A model generated the notes under the pieces. It was given only the letters and a program-made list of their open reading frames with translations. It had not been told where the DNA came from and ran no database searches. Shown piece after piece: positions 7,136 to 16,202 of a stretch of DNA of 64,000 bases. Position numbers and translations under genes: made by a program. This stretch comes from Ruminococcus sp. OA3 (GTDB taxonomy: Bacteria > Bacillota > Clostridia > Lachnospirales > Lachnospiraceae): assembly GCF_022440845.1 (NCBI RefSeq), contig NZ_JAKNTO010000001.1, forward strand, positions 930,001-994,000. The letters are read 5' to 3'. Every line of letters starts with the position of its first letter. The stretch's first letter is position 1.

Positions 7136-8686
7136 ATGGAACATCCAGGCAGTGATTATAGAAAGAGCGATAAAAGACAGAACGGGCGGCGTTTGCTGCC
7201 GCTGATTCTTCTTCTGCTCGTTTTGACATTTATTACTTCCAGTATCGTGGGTTTTATCCTGGGACGAAACACGGTCGAGGCGCCTCTTGGGCAGGTCATA
7301 GATACTGTACTGCTGTCTCCGGAGGATGAGCCTTTGCAGACAGTTCTCCACCTGTCCGGCAGGGTGATGTATTCTGATGGTTCGCCGGCAGCAGGGCACA
7401 CACTGGAGCTGCACAGTGATCCGCTGAGAACAGTTTCCGCTGCCAATGGAGGATTTCTCTTTCCAAACGTGACCACAGGAGAGCATACCCTTTCCGTATT
7501 GAACAAAGACAGTACGGTGGCGGCACAGCGCAGCATCAGGATTGTCAGTGACAGCGCCGGGGAGGGTGCATCCATTGAACGTCTGGACAACGGTGAATAC
7601 CTGATTGCGGTCAATGCCGAACTGCGTGTTCTCGAAATTGATATCAACCTGGACGACGGTGAACTGTATATAGATGCCGAAAGGTTTTCGTATGCCACAA
7701 GAGACGGGATTGTCATCACACCGGGGGGGACCGCCTCAATCAAAGACGGGGTTGTCGTGACTCCCTGCGGTAATGTACATCTGCCGGACGGAACCATCGT
7801 ATTTCCGGGCGGTTCCTCAGCAGACCCTACTTATATTGTTCAGAAAGATGACACCGTGCTGGTCGACCAGTCGTTTTCCGCGGGAGGAATTGAAGTTGCT
7901 TCTGACGGGACCGTAACTTTGGCGGATGGGACGGTTATCGCCCCCGGCGGTGAGATCCGGATGCCGGACGGAACAGTTAACACACCGGGAGATACAGGTG
8001 TGATTATCAAACATCAGACCGTCAGGCCTATTGGCAGTGAGAGCCGGGAACAGCCCGATGTTTCCGTGACCCCGGCCGCTGTGACTCCCCGTCAGACACC
8101 CGGAGGGGGGCGGGAAGAGTCTACAGTCACCACTCCCCGGCAGACACCCCAGCCGGAAGTGACAGTGATTCCCACTCCCGGCGCGACAGACAGCGGGGAG
8201 GATGACAAGGGAAATAAGGATACCAAAGAGGAGCAGGGAGAGCTTACTATATATGCGGAAAATCGAACGGGAACATTTACCGCATGGGAACAGCTGCGGG
8301 TCATCAATCTGTTTTATAATCGCGAAACTAATAAGCAGCAGACGATAGCCCCTGGTTCCAGCGGCTATTATTTGTTCCGGCTGGAAAACAGCAGAGATAA
8401 AAAGCTGAACGTCACGCTTGATATTTCCAGGCGGGCGGGCAGCCCTTACCTGCCGCTTCAGTTTACCCTGCGGACGTCAGGACAGATAAAGGGCGGCACT
8501 TCCGGTACGCTGGAGAGCAAAGAGAAATTGAAACTGGGTGCTGAAATAGCTGGAAATACCAGTGCAGTTTACCGACTGGACTGGGAATGGCCCTTTGAAG
8601 GCAGAGATGAGGCGGACACTTCTGCCGGTGATCAGGGGGGGACATATACGCTGCAACTGAAGATTCATGCGGAGGAGGTGGGCTGA
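7136..8686 (+). CDS. Membrane-anchored repeat protein with Pro/Thr linker and TasA-like C-terminal domain (516 aa)
   Basis: A cytoplasmic basic N-terminus is followed by one transmembrane helix (about residues 20-43). A carboxypeptidase-regulatory-like beta sandwich (about 65-140; SGRVMYSDGSPAAGHTLEL) comes next. A run of short repeats follows (about 180-290) of the form DGTVxxPGG, for example DGIVITPGG and DGTVIAPGGEIRMPDGT, probably a beta-helix or stalk. A Pro/Thr-rich linker covers about 315-360, and a C-terminal beta domain (about 380-516) ends in TYTLQLKIHAEE, resembling the last strands of TasA-like proteins. The start has GAAGGAGGAAACGCC. It may anchor or initiate the fibre at the membrane, an inference from the uncleaved helix and operon position. 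It lacks the ARY signature of its neighbours. Confidence 0.65.
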   Translation: MEHPGSDYRKSDKRQNGRRLLPLILLLLVLTFITSSIVGFILGRNTVEAPLGQVIDTVLLSPEDEPLQTVLHLSGRVMYSDGSPAAGHTLELHSDPLRTVSAANGGFLFPNVTTGEHTLSVLNKDSTVAAQRSIRIVSDSAGEGASIERLDNGEYLIAVNAELRVLEIDINLDDGELYIDAERFSYATRDGIVITPGGTASIKDGVVVTPCGNVHLPDGTIVFPGGSSADPTYIVQKDDTVLVDQSFSAGGIEVASDGTVTLADGTVIAPGGEIRMPDGTVNTPGDTGVIIKHQTVRPIGSESREQPDVSVTPAAVTPRQTPGGGREESTVTTPRQTPQPEVTVIPTPGATDSGEDDKGNKDTKEEQGELTIYAENRTGTFTAWEQLRVINLFYNRETNKQQTIAPGSSGYYLFRLENSRDKKLNVTLDISRRAGSPYLPLQFTLRTSGQIKGGTSGTLESKEKLKLGAEIAGNTSAVYRLDWEWPFEGRDEADTSAGDQGGTYTLQLKIHAEEVG

Positions 8687-8688
8687 TA

Positions 8689-9231
8689 TTGAGAAAACAT
8701 CTGACAAAAGGGCGGATTATCGCCTATCTGCTCTATCTTGCCATGGCATGTACAGTGTTACTCGGTGTCACCTATGCCCGATACCAGTCAGTCGTCACGG
8801 GTACGGGCACTGCCAGGACGGCTGCCATGGAAATGAATACGACGATTGATATGTCGTCGGCACTGCGGGGGCTGAAGCCGGGTGAAACGAAAGAGATTCA
8901 ATTTGAGGTCAGCAACAAAAAGAATGCGGATGTCAGTGAGGTGGCACAGGATTACACGATCACTATTGTCACAACCGGTAATCTCCCGCTGATATATCAG
9001 CTGGCTTCCGCGGGGGATAAAGGAAAGGGAAGTTTTGCAGAAGCTTCAGCCAGCAGTGAGGGGGATTCACAGGTATGGACCGGAGGATTTCTTCCCGCCG
9101 CAGAGACGGTGCATCAATACAGGCTGACGGTGATATGGCCCGTGGAAAATGCCGATGAACGTTTTGCCGGCGAGATTGATCTGGTGACACTGACGGTGGA
9201 TGCAAAGCAGCAGGAACCGGAAAGTATCTGA
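8689..9231 (+). CDS. Second TasA/camelysin-like SipW substrate (180 aa, TTG start)
   Basis: A hydrophobic segment (about residues 11-28) is followed by TYARYQSVVTGTG, with Ala-Arg-Tyr again at residues 30-32, the same place as in the 6393 protein. The mature domain is beta-rich; GLKPGETKEIQFEVSN resembles the strand pattern of TasA-like subunits, and it ends EIDLVTLTVDAK. The start is a TTG 2 bp after the preceding stop, with GGAGGAGGTGGG upstream. No ATG fits better. Close coupling to the preceding gene suggests matched amounts. It may be a minor fibre component, comparable in position to TapA but not recognisably homologous to it. Confidence 0.7.
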   Translation: MRKHLTKGRIIAYLLYLAMACTVLLGVTYARYQSVVTGTGTARTAAMEMNTTIDMSSALRGLKPGETKEIQFEVSNKKNADVSEVAQDYTITIVTTGNLPLIYQLASAGDKGKGSFAEASASSEGDSQVWTGGFLPAAETVHQYRLTVIWPVENADERFAGEIDLVTLTVDAKQQEPESI

Positions 9232-9250
9232 TTGGACAGGAGGCACAGAA

Positions 9251-10006
9251 ATGAACCAACGACATTTGGAAAACGACAGGAAAAAGAGAAGGTTCACGGC
9301 ACTGGCGGCGTTGGCGGCAGTGCTTCTGCTGACCCTGGTGGGTGCCACTGTTGCACGGTATATTCGCCGGCAGGAACAGAGCGCAGTGGCAGAGCCACAG
9401 AATTTTTACTTCACCAGCGATCTGATTAAAGAAAAGGAACAAAACGCAGTTTATGAGATCGACCCGCAGACAGAAACGTTTACAGTTATCTTATACAATC
9501 ATGCCGATGCCAGGAGAATTACTGCAGAACCACTTTCCTATACTGTTTCCGTGACGGGCGGAACTGCGTCCCCTGTGTCAGGGACGTTAACAGGAGGGGT
9601 AAAAGACAGTGTGCAGGTCACCGTGACACCGGATACAAACGCGGAACGTGTCACGGTGACGGCCGCCACAACAAAACCTTATGAAAAGACATTGACGGCC
9701 ACGTTTACTCCTGCACCCGGAGACCGGTATACAGTGACGGACAGCGGGGGAAACACAGCGGCTGTGCTCACGGTTACGTTGACCGGTACCGATACATCCA
9801 AAGGAATTAAACTCAGCCTTCCAGGCGGTGTGATACCGGATGCCACGGATGATCGGGTAACGGCAAATGGCAGTGACTATACGTTCGAATTGCAGGGAAA
9901 GGGTGTATATTCTCTCGTGTTGTTAAAATCCGATCCCGGAAAAGACATGACCCGGGGAGATACTGCATTTTCTGATACGATTGATTTAACGGAAAGAAAT
10001 AAATGA
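9251..10006 (+). CDS. Third ARY-signature exported protein with beta-rich repeats (251 aa)
   Basis: A basic N-terminus (residues 7-14) and a hydrophobic helix (about 15-33) are followed by GATVARYIRRQEQ, the Ala-Arg-Tyr signature at 35-37. The mature part has Ig-like strands rich in Thr and Val and no cysteine. The start at 9251 is chosen because ACAGGAGGCACAG lies directly upstream; an earlier in-frame ATG has no site. It overlaps the next frame only at ATGA. The shared signature and operon position make it a further likely SipW substrate. Its role beyond export is unknown. Confidence 0.65.
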   Translation: MNQRHLENDRKKRRFTALAALAAVLLLTLVGATVARYIRRQEQSAVAEPQNFYFTSDLIKEKEQNAVYEIDPQTETFTVILYNHADARRITAEPLSYTVSVTGGTASPVSGTLTGGVKDSVQVTVTPDTNAERVTVTAATTKPYEKTLTATFTPAPGDRYTVTDSGGNTAAVLTVTLTGTDTSKGIKLSLPGGVIPDATDDRVTANGSDYTFELQGKGVYSLVLLKSDPGKDMTRGDTAFSDTIDLTERNK

Positions 10007-10032
10007 TTGGTGAACTGAATGGAGGCGTTGCC

Positions 10033-13000
10033 ATGGGGACAAAGATTCAGTCGAAAAACTATATACCGGGAAGCAGCTGGCGCCGTGTACTGGCAGTGTT
10101 GATGACATTCTGCCTTGCACTCGGCTCTGTGTATCCCGGATTTTTGGTTGCGTATGCCGAAGAATATGAGCCGGCTTCCTTTGTGGTGGGTGAAAATGTA
10201 ACTGCCGTGCTGGAGGATGGGGTGCTGACTGTATCGGGTGAGGGTGAAACAAATGATTTCAGCCCGGATACTGTTCCTTTCCGGGAGCACGCGGGAGAGA
10301 TTGTCAGGCTTGTCATCGAAGAGGGGGTAACGTATATTGGTGCGTACCTTTTCTATGGGCTGGGACAGCTGTCCGGTGAGCTGGTGCTTCCGCAGAGCAT
10401 TGCCGGATTTGGGGATTATGCTTTTTCGGGGGACAGCAAAGATCAGGCCCCGTGCTTTACTGCAGTCCGGAACCTGTTTGCACCTGAGGCGGAAACCGAT
10501 AGTCCGCAGGAGATACGGGATCCTTCCTCTCTGTTTTTTTCAGGGCAGTCAGGCAGCGTGATCTGTTCCGGGAATAACCGGACATTTCTCGACGCGGCAA
10601 TGGCAGCGGGATATCAGCTGCTTTATGACGCGGCAGAAGTGCAGGGGGAAGAACAGGCACCGGAAGATGCACAGACGGAGGAACAGCAGCTTCCGGATGC
10701 GGAACCAATGGAGACAGGTGAAAAACCGGAGATTCAGAAAGAGGGTCCATCTGCTCCGCCGCATCAGAAAGCCGCGGCAGGTACCGGTGAAAACGAAGCG
10801 ATCTATGTGGATCAGACGAAGGGAGACGACAGCAATGCCGGAACGGAAGAGAATCCTGTCAAGACGGTTGACGGGGCAGCAGAAAAACTGCTGACTTCAG
10901 CTGATGGCGGTACGGTAGACAATAACAAAATTATCATTATCGGGACGTATCAGCTGGGAAAAGAGGAAGCTGAGTTTCTTAAGTCAAGACCGGTTCCGGT
11001 TACAATTACCGGCGGCATTCTGATTGGAGTAGAAACTAATAGTGACTATGCATTATGGCTGCACGAAGCGTTTCGCCTGGAATCGATTTCTGTACAGCTG
11101 TTGAACCATATTTATGGGAATGGTTATGACATTACGATAGGCGACGGGGTATCCAATACAACTTCCGGGTTTTATCTATATGGTTCGGGTCAAAATGCAC
11201 TGACAGCAGCGGGAGTGGGTGAAATAGCAGTTTACAGCGGCAGCATCACAAGAATCGTCGGGTATGTGAGGAGTAACCCGTCTATTGATGTGGCCGGTCT
11301 GTCTGCGCACATTACAATAGGTGGGACAGCTTACGTAGGTACTATCATAGCGGGCAGTGCCAGCGGGGAAATTAAAAACGCAGATGTGACGATTGATATT
11401 ACAGGAGGAACGGTCGCTCAGAATCTGACTGGAGGTAATCAGGGATATAACAATGGTATATCATCGTATACAGGAAGTACCAGAATCAACATTTCGGGTG
11501 GTTATGTGGCAAATCTTCTGGGTGCGGGAACCGGAAGGAGTGTGAGCATCCCCACCTATTGCGGTCAGCTGGATATTAATGTCACAGGCGGAAAAGTAGG
11601 GAATATCTATGGCGCTGGTTCTGCAGCGTTTGTTGTCAGCACAGAAGATGTCACTTCCACCGTTAATATCTCAGTGACAGGCGGTGAGGTGGACAATATT
11701 TTTGCTGCGGGGAAAGGCGGGGATGCGAGTGTTGGAACCAATACTGCATACCCGTCATATAAGCCTGAAATGCCTCCGGAAAAGTTCGGAAGCCTGACCG
11801 GAGAAGCCAACATCACGGTTGGCGGCAATGCTCTGCTTACTGGAAATATCTATGCCAGCGGGGAAGGCTATAAAAGCACGGATACCAAATCGAACGCCTA
11901 TCTGGAAGGAAAAGCTACCGTCACCGTGGAGGGGAACAGCACGGTAAAAGGAAATATCTATGGCGGCGGAAAGGGCATCAGCGAGAGCGGATATGAGAAG
12001 TGTGCAAGGATAACGGAGCAGTCACAGGTCGAGGTACGTGTTGCGGGCGGTACAGTACAGGGCAGTGTCTTTGGGGGCGGTCAGACTGCGGAGACGGAGG
12101 GATTTACATCGGTTACAATGTCCGCGGGAAGTGTGCAGGGCAATGTCTACGGAGGAGGAGAAAACGGACTGGTACTTGGAAAGACAACGATCTTTTTAAG
12201 CGGCGGAACCGTAACCGGCTCAGTCTATGGAGGCGCACTTGGAATTCCGGGTGAGCGGCTGGTCTACGGCGGCTCCACGGTGAATATGACGGGAGGCTGG
12301 GTGAGAGGCAACGTCTACGGCGGCAGTGAGCTGAGCAATGACGGACCGGAAACAGATAAACAGGACGATCTGATATTTGTCAACCTGACAGGGGGCTGGG
12401 TGAGCGGTAATGTCTTTGGGGGCGGTTATCAGGGAGTCATTCATGGGTCCACGCATCTGCATATCGGCAGAGATGCTCTGGGCGAATGTGCGTATTACAT
12501 GGCTCACCAGGAGGAGAAACCGGAACTTACATTTTCTGAACTGACAGTGGACGGTTCGGTTTATGCGGGCGGAGATTATGGAGGCGGAAGCACGGTGGAT
12601 TATTCTGCCATCACGGTAACCGGGACTTCTCATGTCTATATTGACGGGACAGAGTACGATACAGAAGGCGGAAAGGGTATCGGCATGACGATCTCAGGGG
12701 GTGTGTTTGGAAGCGGTGCCTCCTGCGATGCGGGATCTACCCGTCTGGTCACGCTGAAAAATTATGGAAAGCCTGTAAAGGATGAAAACGGCATCATCAG
12801 CGGTGCCACCCGTATTCTGAGTGCCATCCAGCGGGCGGACCGCGTACTGTTAAAAAACGCCCACATTCAGCTGGCGGGTGAGTCGGATGTGGCAAACTCC
12901 AATCAGACGGCACTCTACTCACTGAATCGTATCGGTGACCACGGAGATCTGGATACTCTGGGGAATCTTGGAAATGGTCTGGTACTCCAGAGCGGAAGTA

Positions 13001-15471
13001 CGGTGATCCTGGATTCAGCAGCCATCGAGACAGCGAATCTGAAAAGTGTAGACCAGGATGGCAATGAAGTGACTCTGACGGAGCTCAGTACGGTCCCGAA
13101 TACAGTCCTTTTTGGCTCGGGTATCGTGTTCAGGGTTTCCTATACAGATCTGGAAAAAGGGGAAATACATTATGGGGCAGTATGGGGTTATGCTTACATG
13201 ATGGCGGAAGACCGGGCGGATGCATATGCCTATGCGCGGGCAAAGACAGATACGATAAACTCATCAGATGGGGGATTTTGTGCGCCGGAAGGGACGGAGG
13301 AGCTGGCTTACCACAATGTCAGCGAGGAATACCGTTATTGGCAGATCAGGGGAAATGATGCCACCGCCGACCGTTATTCGGTGTTGACTGCCCAGACACT
13401 TAAGACTGATGAAAGCGGATATGGAAGCGACGGCTATTCCGTGGCTGCAGGAGCCATCGAGCTGCCTCCGGCTGAAGGGAACAGCTCTTACACCATCCAG
13501 AGCATCACGCTCCCTACGGACACGGGATTATCTCTGGTGGAGGCTGCAAAAGACGGTCTGGGCGGATCATGGAAGACTTCCGGGGGCAACAAACCATCAG
13601 GAGGCGAAACGGTCGATCTGGCGGGGGAACAACAGAAAATATCCGAAAACCCTCAGACCACATTCGGGTTATTCATGGAGACTGGAGGCAAGGTGATTTC
13701 TGCTGCATCTGCGAGTGTGACGGGTGCGAATACTGTCATCGGACAGACAGTGACGGCTGATACGGGTGATGGCGCACCCTCGATATCGTTTTATCTGACT
13801 TATCAAAACGATGGAATCACAGTCAGCAGAAGCCTGGGGACAATTGTTATCGTGCTGCAGAACGAAAACGGAGCAAAAATTTCACTGAATGTGGAAATCG
13901 TTACGAAGGCAAGCAGACTTGCGGATCAGACGGTGGATCTCTATGCAACGCAGACCGGGAGTTATACCGGCAGGCTGGTCATTCCCTCCGGGGAGAGCCG
14001 CAGCCTGCGGTTAACCGGAGTTGAAAAAACTGGAACCGGCCTTACACCTGCAGGGGGCGCACTTACAGGTCATCAGTTTTCTGTGACCATGCAGCCGGTA
14101 AAGTCTCAGGGCTGGAAAACATCGGGGCTGATGACGGAGCCGTTCGATCTGGAAGGCTACGGTTCAGCAGTTCCGATCGGAAATACGGACAGCCGGTATC
14201 AGGCGCCTGTAGAATTTACACTTAACAACGTATCGGATTTTCAGGCGAAGCCTGATATTGATCAGGTGACACTTACATTTGAGGACGGCACCGGCAGCGC
14301 CAGGATCACTCTGAATATACACTGGCAGGAATCGGTGGTATCCGACGTATGTACGATGAGAGGAAGACAATACAATGGCCAAACTTCACAGGGAGAGGTG
14401 AACATTTCTCAAAAGAGTGCTGCCACCGCTGTGTTTACGCTGAGCAGTGCAACGACAGCCGGTGATCTTTGGCTGGAGCTTAGAAGGGGTGGGGGGGAAG
14501 CAGTGCTTCCTGCCGGAACAAGCCTGACCCTGCTTGGACTTAACGATTTTTATAGTTATAAAACGACGGGGACAGAGACAAAAATCGGGCTGAATGATTT
14601 CACAGAAATGTGGAACAGCAGCCGTCCGGCAGGCAATATTGCAAAAGGAACGCAGCTGACCGTAATCATGGACTTTGGCGCTGTAGAAACATTGGCAAAC
14701 GGCGATTACAGTCTGCGGCTCCGCAACAATACCGGGGCGGATTCCAAGGGGGCTGACTTTACCGTGAACAACAGCGGGGCAAAACTCGCCCTGTCTGTCA
14801 GCGACGGACTCTCCAGGGGAGAACATGCGGTTACACTGACAATCGCACCTGATTCGGATACACGTTTTACGGACGGTGCTGTGGCAGTGCTCTCCCCGGA
14901 AAACGGCAATGCATTTCCCGTCGGTACAGTTTTTACTTACGGGGATAAGACGTATTACCCGAGCGGAGGTAAAGTTTATGTTCCGCTTGAGGGCAGCGGT
15001 GCACATACCGTGTCGATGAATACGGAGTATTCCGCCGGCCTGGAAACTGGTGAATACAGCATTAAGGCAGAACTGTTTCCATGCGGATGGAATGCAGGAA
15101 ACATTCCCGGGGCTGTCAGGATCTCCTCTGCGGTCTGCCGGGTGACGGATAATCCTGCTTACGGTCTTTTAGTCACCCTGAAAAATAAAGAGCGGGTGGC
15201 GCAGGCTGGTCAGGCGCTTCTGTTTACTGCAGAATATGCCGTTCTGGGTACCGGAGCGGATTCGGCTGTGATCGATGTCCGTGTACAGAAGAAGAACGGT
15301 GAAGATTATGAGGATGCCGGGTACTGGACGGCAAATGGAAATACGATTCAGACGGGGGATGGAACACAGGAACTGACAGTTACGGTGCCACAGGATTTGG
15401 AATCAGGAACCTACAGGCTGTTCTTTGTCCTGGGGGACCAGGAGGTGCCTTATAATATACTGATCAATTAG
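10033..15471 (+). CDS. Giant secreted adhesin with LRR-like and beta-helix regions (1812 aa)
   Basis: A signal peptide (about residues 15-44) ends with VAYA before EEYE, a standard signal peptidase I site rather than the ARY type. Next come a BspA-like leucine-rich segment (about 75-150; VIEEGVTYIGAYLF), an acidic Pro/Glu/Gln linker (about 200-250), and IYVDQTKGDDSNAGT, which opens a pectate-lyase-like beta-helix. That helix continues to about residue 890, with dozens of GG turns such as GGTVTGSVYGG and GNVYGGG. The rest consists of Ig-like beta domains. There is no LPxTG motif, terminal helix or wall-binding repeat, so retention must depend on partners. The start at 10033 has GGAGGCG 8 bp upstream; an ATG at 10003 overlaps the previous stop but has no site. 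Last gene of the operon. Confidence 0.8.
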   Translation: MGTKIQSKNYIPGSSWRRVLAVLMTFCLALGSVYPGFLVAYAEEYEPASFVVGENVTAVLEDGVLTVSGEGETNDFSPDTVPFREHAGEIVRLVIEEGVTYIGAYLFYGLGQLSGELVLPQSIAGFGDYAFSGDSKDQAPCFTAVRNLFAPEAETDSPQEIRDPSSLFFSGQSGSVICSGNNRTFLDAAMAAGYQLLYDAAEVQGEEQAPEDAQTEEQQLPDAEPMETGEKPEIQKEGPSAPPHQKAAAGTGENEAIYVDQTKGDDSNAGTEENPVKTVDGAAEKLLTSADGGTVDNNKIIIIGTYQLGKEEAEFLKSRPVPVTITGGILIGVETNSDYALWLHEAFRLESISVQLLNHIYGNGYDITIGDGVSNTTSGFYLYGSGQNALTAAGVGEIAVYSGSITRIVGYVRSNPSIDVAGLSAHITIGGTAYVGTIIAGSASGEIKNADVTIDITGGTVAQNLTGGNQGYNNGISSYTGSTRINISGGYVANLLGAGTGRSVSIPTYCGQLDINVTGGKVGNIYGAGSAAFVVSTEDVTSTVNISVTGGEVDNIFAAGKGGDASVGTNTAYPSYKPEMPPEKFGSLTGEANITVGGNALLTGNIYASGEGYKSTDTKSNAYLEGKATVTVEGNSTVKGNIYGGGKGISESGYEKCARITEQSQVEVRVAGGTVQGSVFGGGQTAETEGFTSVTMSAGSVQGNVYGGGENGLVLGKTTIFLSGGTVTGSVYGGALGIPGERLVYGGSTVNMTGGWVRGNVYGGSELSNDGPETDKQDDLIFVNLTGGWVSGNVFGGGYQGVIHGSTHLHIGRDALGECAYYMAHQEEKPELTFSELTVDGSVYAGGDYGGGSTVDYSAITVTGTSHVYIDGTEYDTEGGKGIGMTISGGVFGSGASCDAGSTRLVTLKNYGKPVKDENGIISGATRILSAIQRADRVLLKNAHIQLAGESDVANSNQTALYSLNRIGDHGDLDTLGNLGNGLVLQSGSTVILDSAAIETANLKSVDQDGNEVTLTELSTVPNTVLFGSGIVFRVSYTDLEKGEIHYGAVWGYAYMMAEDRADAYAYARAKTDTINSSDGGFCAPEGTEELAYHNVSEEYRYWQIRGNDATADRYSVLTAQTLKTDESGYGSDGYSVAAGAIELPPAEGNSSYTIQSITLPTDTGLSLVEAAKDGLGGSWKTSGGNKPSGGETVDLAGEQQKISENPQTTFGLFMETGGKVISAASASVTGANTVIGQTVTADTGDGAPSISFYLTYQNDGITVSRSLGTIVIVLQNENGAKISLNVEIVTKASRLADQTVDLYATQTGSYTGRLVIPSGESRSLRLTGVEKTGTGLTPAGGALTGHQFSVTMQPVKSQGWKTSGLMTEPFDLEGYGSAVPIGNTDSRYQAPVEFTLNNVSDFQAKPDIDQVTLTFEDGTGSARITLNIHWQESVVSDVCTMRGRQYNGQTSQGEVNISQKSAATAVFTLSSATTAGDLWLELRRGGGEAVLPAGTSLTLLGLNDFYSYKTTGTETKIGLNDFTEMWNSSRPAGNIAKGTQLTVIMDFGAVETLANGDYSLRLRNNTGADSKGADFTVNNSGAKLALSVSDGLSRGEHAVTLTIAPDSDTRFTDGAVAVLSPENGNAFPVGTVFTYGDKTYYPSGGKVYVPLEGSGAHTVSMNTEYSAGLETGEYSIKAELFPCGWNAGNIPGAVRISSAVCRVTDNPAYGLLVTLKNKERVAQAGQALLFTAEYAVLGTGADSAVIDVRVQKKNGEDYEDAGYWTANGNTIQTGDGTQELTVTVPQDLESGTYRLFFVLGDQEVPYNILIN

Positions 15472-15562
15472 AAGGGTTCATGGTATCGTGCTGCCGCACC
15501 GATGATGAAAATCTTAGAGCTTATAAACTGAGAATTTTTTATGTACACCTGAATCATACCTG

Positions 15563-15760
15563 TGCTATAATGAAAAACCTAAGGACAATTGAAAAAATGA
15601 TTTTCTTCTATCCATTGCCATGGAACGCGGAATTGGGTGAAAATCCCGGCGAGTCGGTCACTGTGAAGCCTTTTATAAGGATAAGTCAGACACGCGAGAA
15701 GAAAACGGTGCTTCTGCCGGAACCGGAAGCACGCTTCTATGGGACGGCTGTTTTAGCGTT
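15563..15760 (+). promoter_or_regulatory. Cobalamin riboswitch with extended -10 promoter
   Basis: An extended -10 element TGCTATAAT ends at 15571. The RNA then contains the conserved cobalamin core: GGTGAAAATCCC (15637-15648), GAGTCGGTCACTGTGA (15651-15666), and AAGTCAGACACG (15682-15693), the B12-box equivalent. The core matches the standard pattern well, whereas the B12 box is shorter and diverged. A terminator follows at 15773. B12 binding normally lowers expression of the downstream gene. Confidence 0.82.
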
Positions 15761-15772
15761 ACCATTTTGGAT

Positions 15773-15806
15773 GCGTGTTCTCTTCGGGGGATGCGCTTTT
15801 TCTTTT
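15773..15806 (+). terminator. Terminator of the cobalamin riboswitch
   Basis: GCGTGTTCTC (15773-15782), a TTCG tetraloop, and GGGGATGCGC (15787-15796) form a 10-bp stem with some G-T pairs, followed by TTTTTCTTTT. It sits 20 bp before the start of the Cys-rich gene, so it is probably the regulated expression platform. Confidence 0.8.
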
Positions 15807-15826
15807 GCCAAAAGGAGGAGTAAAAA

Positions 15827-16099
15827 ATGGCAAAAAAATATTCTTATTATTCACACGAGAAATGCGAGTATTTCCCCTGCCACAACAAGGGGGATCGGGA
15901 TAATTTCAACTGCCTGTTTTGTTATTGCCCCTTGTATGTACTGGGGGATCGCTGCGGAGGGGATTTTTCTTATCTGCCAAACGGGTACAAGGACTGCAGT
16001 AAATGTCTATACCCGCATTTACGGGAAAATTATGAAAAGATCACAGGACGCTACAGTGAAATCCTCTCGGCAATGCAGCACACAAAAGAAATGGGATGA
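15827..16099 (+). CDS. Cysteine-rich small-domain protein under B12 control (90 aa)
   Basis: The small protein has nine cysteines in an ordered array: CEYFPCH, FNCLFCYCPLY, DRCGG and KDCSKCLYPH. This matches the cysteine-rich small-domain family (predicted metal binding) that often occurs in or beside cobalamin genes in Clostridia. The start at 15827 has AAAGGAGGAG. It is the only gene between the cobalamin riboswitch and the next promoter, so its expression should follow B12 status. A role in corrinoid or cobalt handling is inferred from the family and switch, but the biochemical function is not known. The last 25 residues are helical and lack cysteine. Confidence 0.8.
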   Translation: MAKKYSYYSHEKCEYFPCHNKGDRDNFNCLFCYCPLYVLGDRCGGDFSYLPNGYKDCSKCLYPHLRENYEKITGRYSEILSAMQHTKEMG

Positions 16100-16140
16100 G
16101 CAGGCTTATTTTAAAAAGGCCTGGCATTAGAATGAATTAG

Positions 16141-16169
16141 TTGCTTTTTTTTCTAAAGAAAACTATAAT
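16141..16169 (+). promoter_or_regulatory. Promoter of the LacI-family regulator gene
   Basis: TTGCTT (16141-16146), a 17-bp spacer, and TATAAT (16164-16169) precede the regulator start by 33 bp. The spacer contains TTTCTAAAGAAA, a short palindrome that could be a regulatory site. Confidence 0.6.
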
Positions 16170-16202
16170 ACCTTCATAAAGAAAGGTAAAGGAACGGTAG
16201 CG

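Noticed and set aside
10003-10032. Upstream start for the giant adhesin
   Set aside because: It overlaps the previous stop as ATGA but has no site, while GGAGGCG precedes the ATG at 10033.
15480-16130. Long plus-strand frame of 216 codons over the cobalamin riboswitch
   Set aside because: It runs through the riboswitch and terminator and overlaps the Cys-rich gene in another frame. It has no ribosome binding site and no family features.
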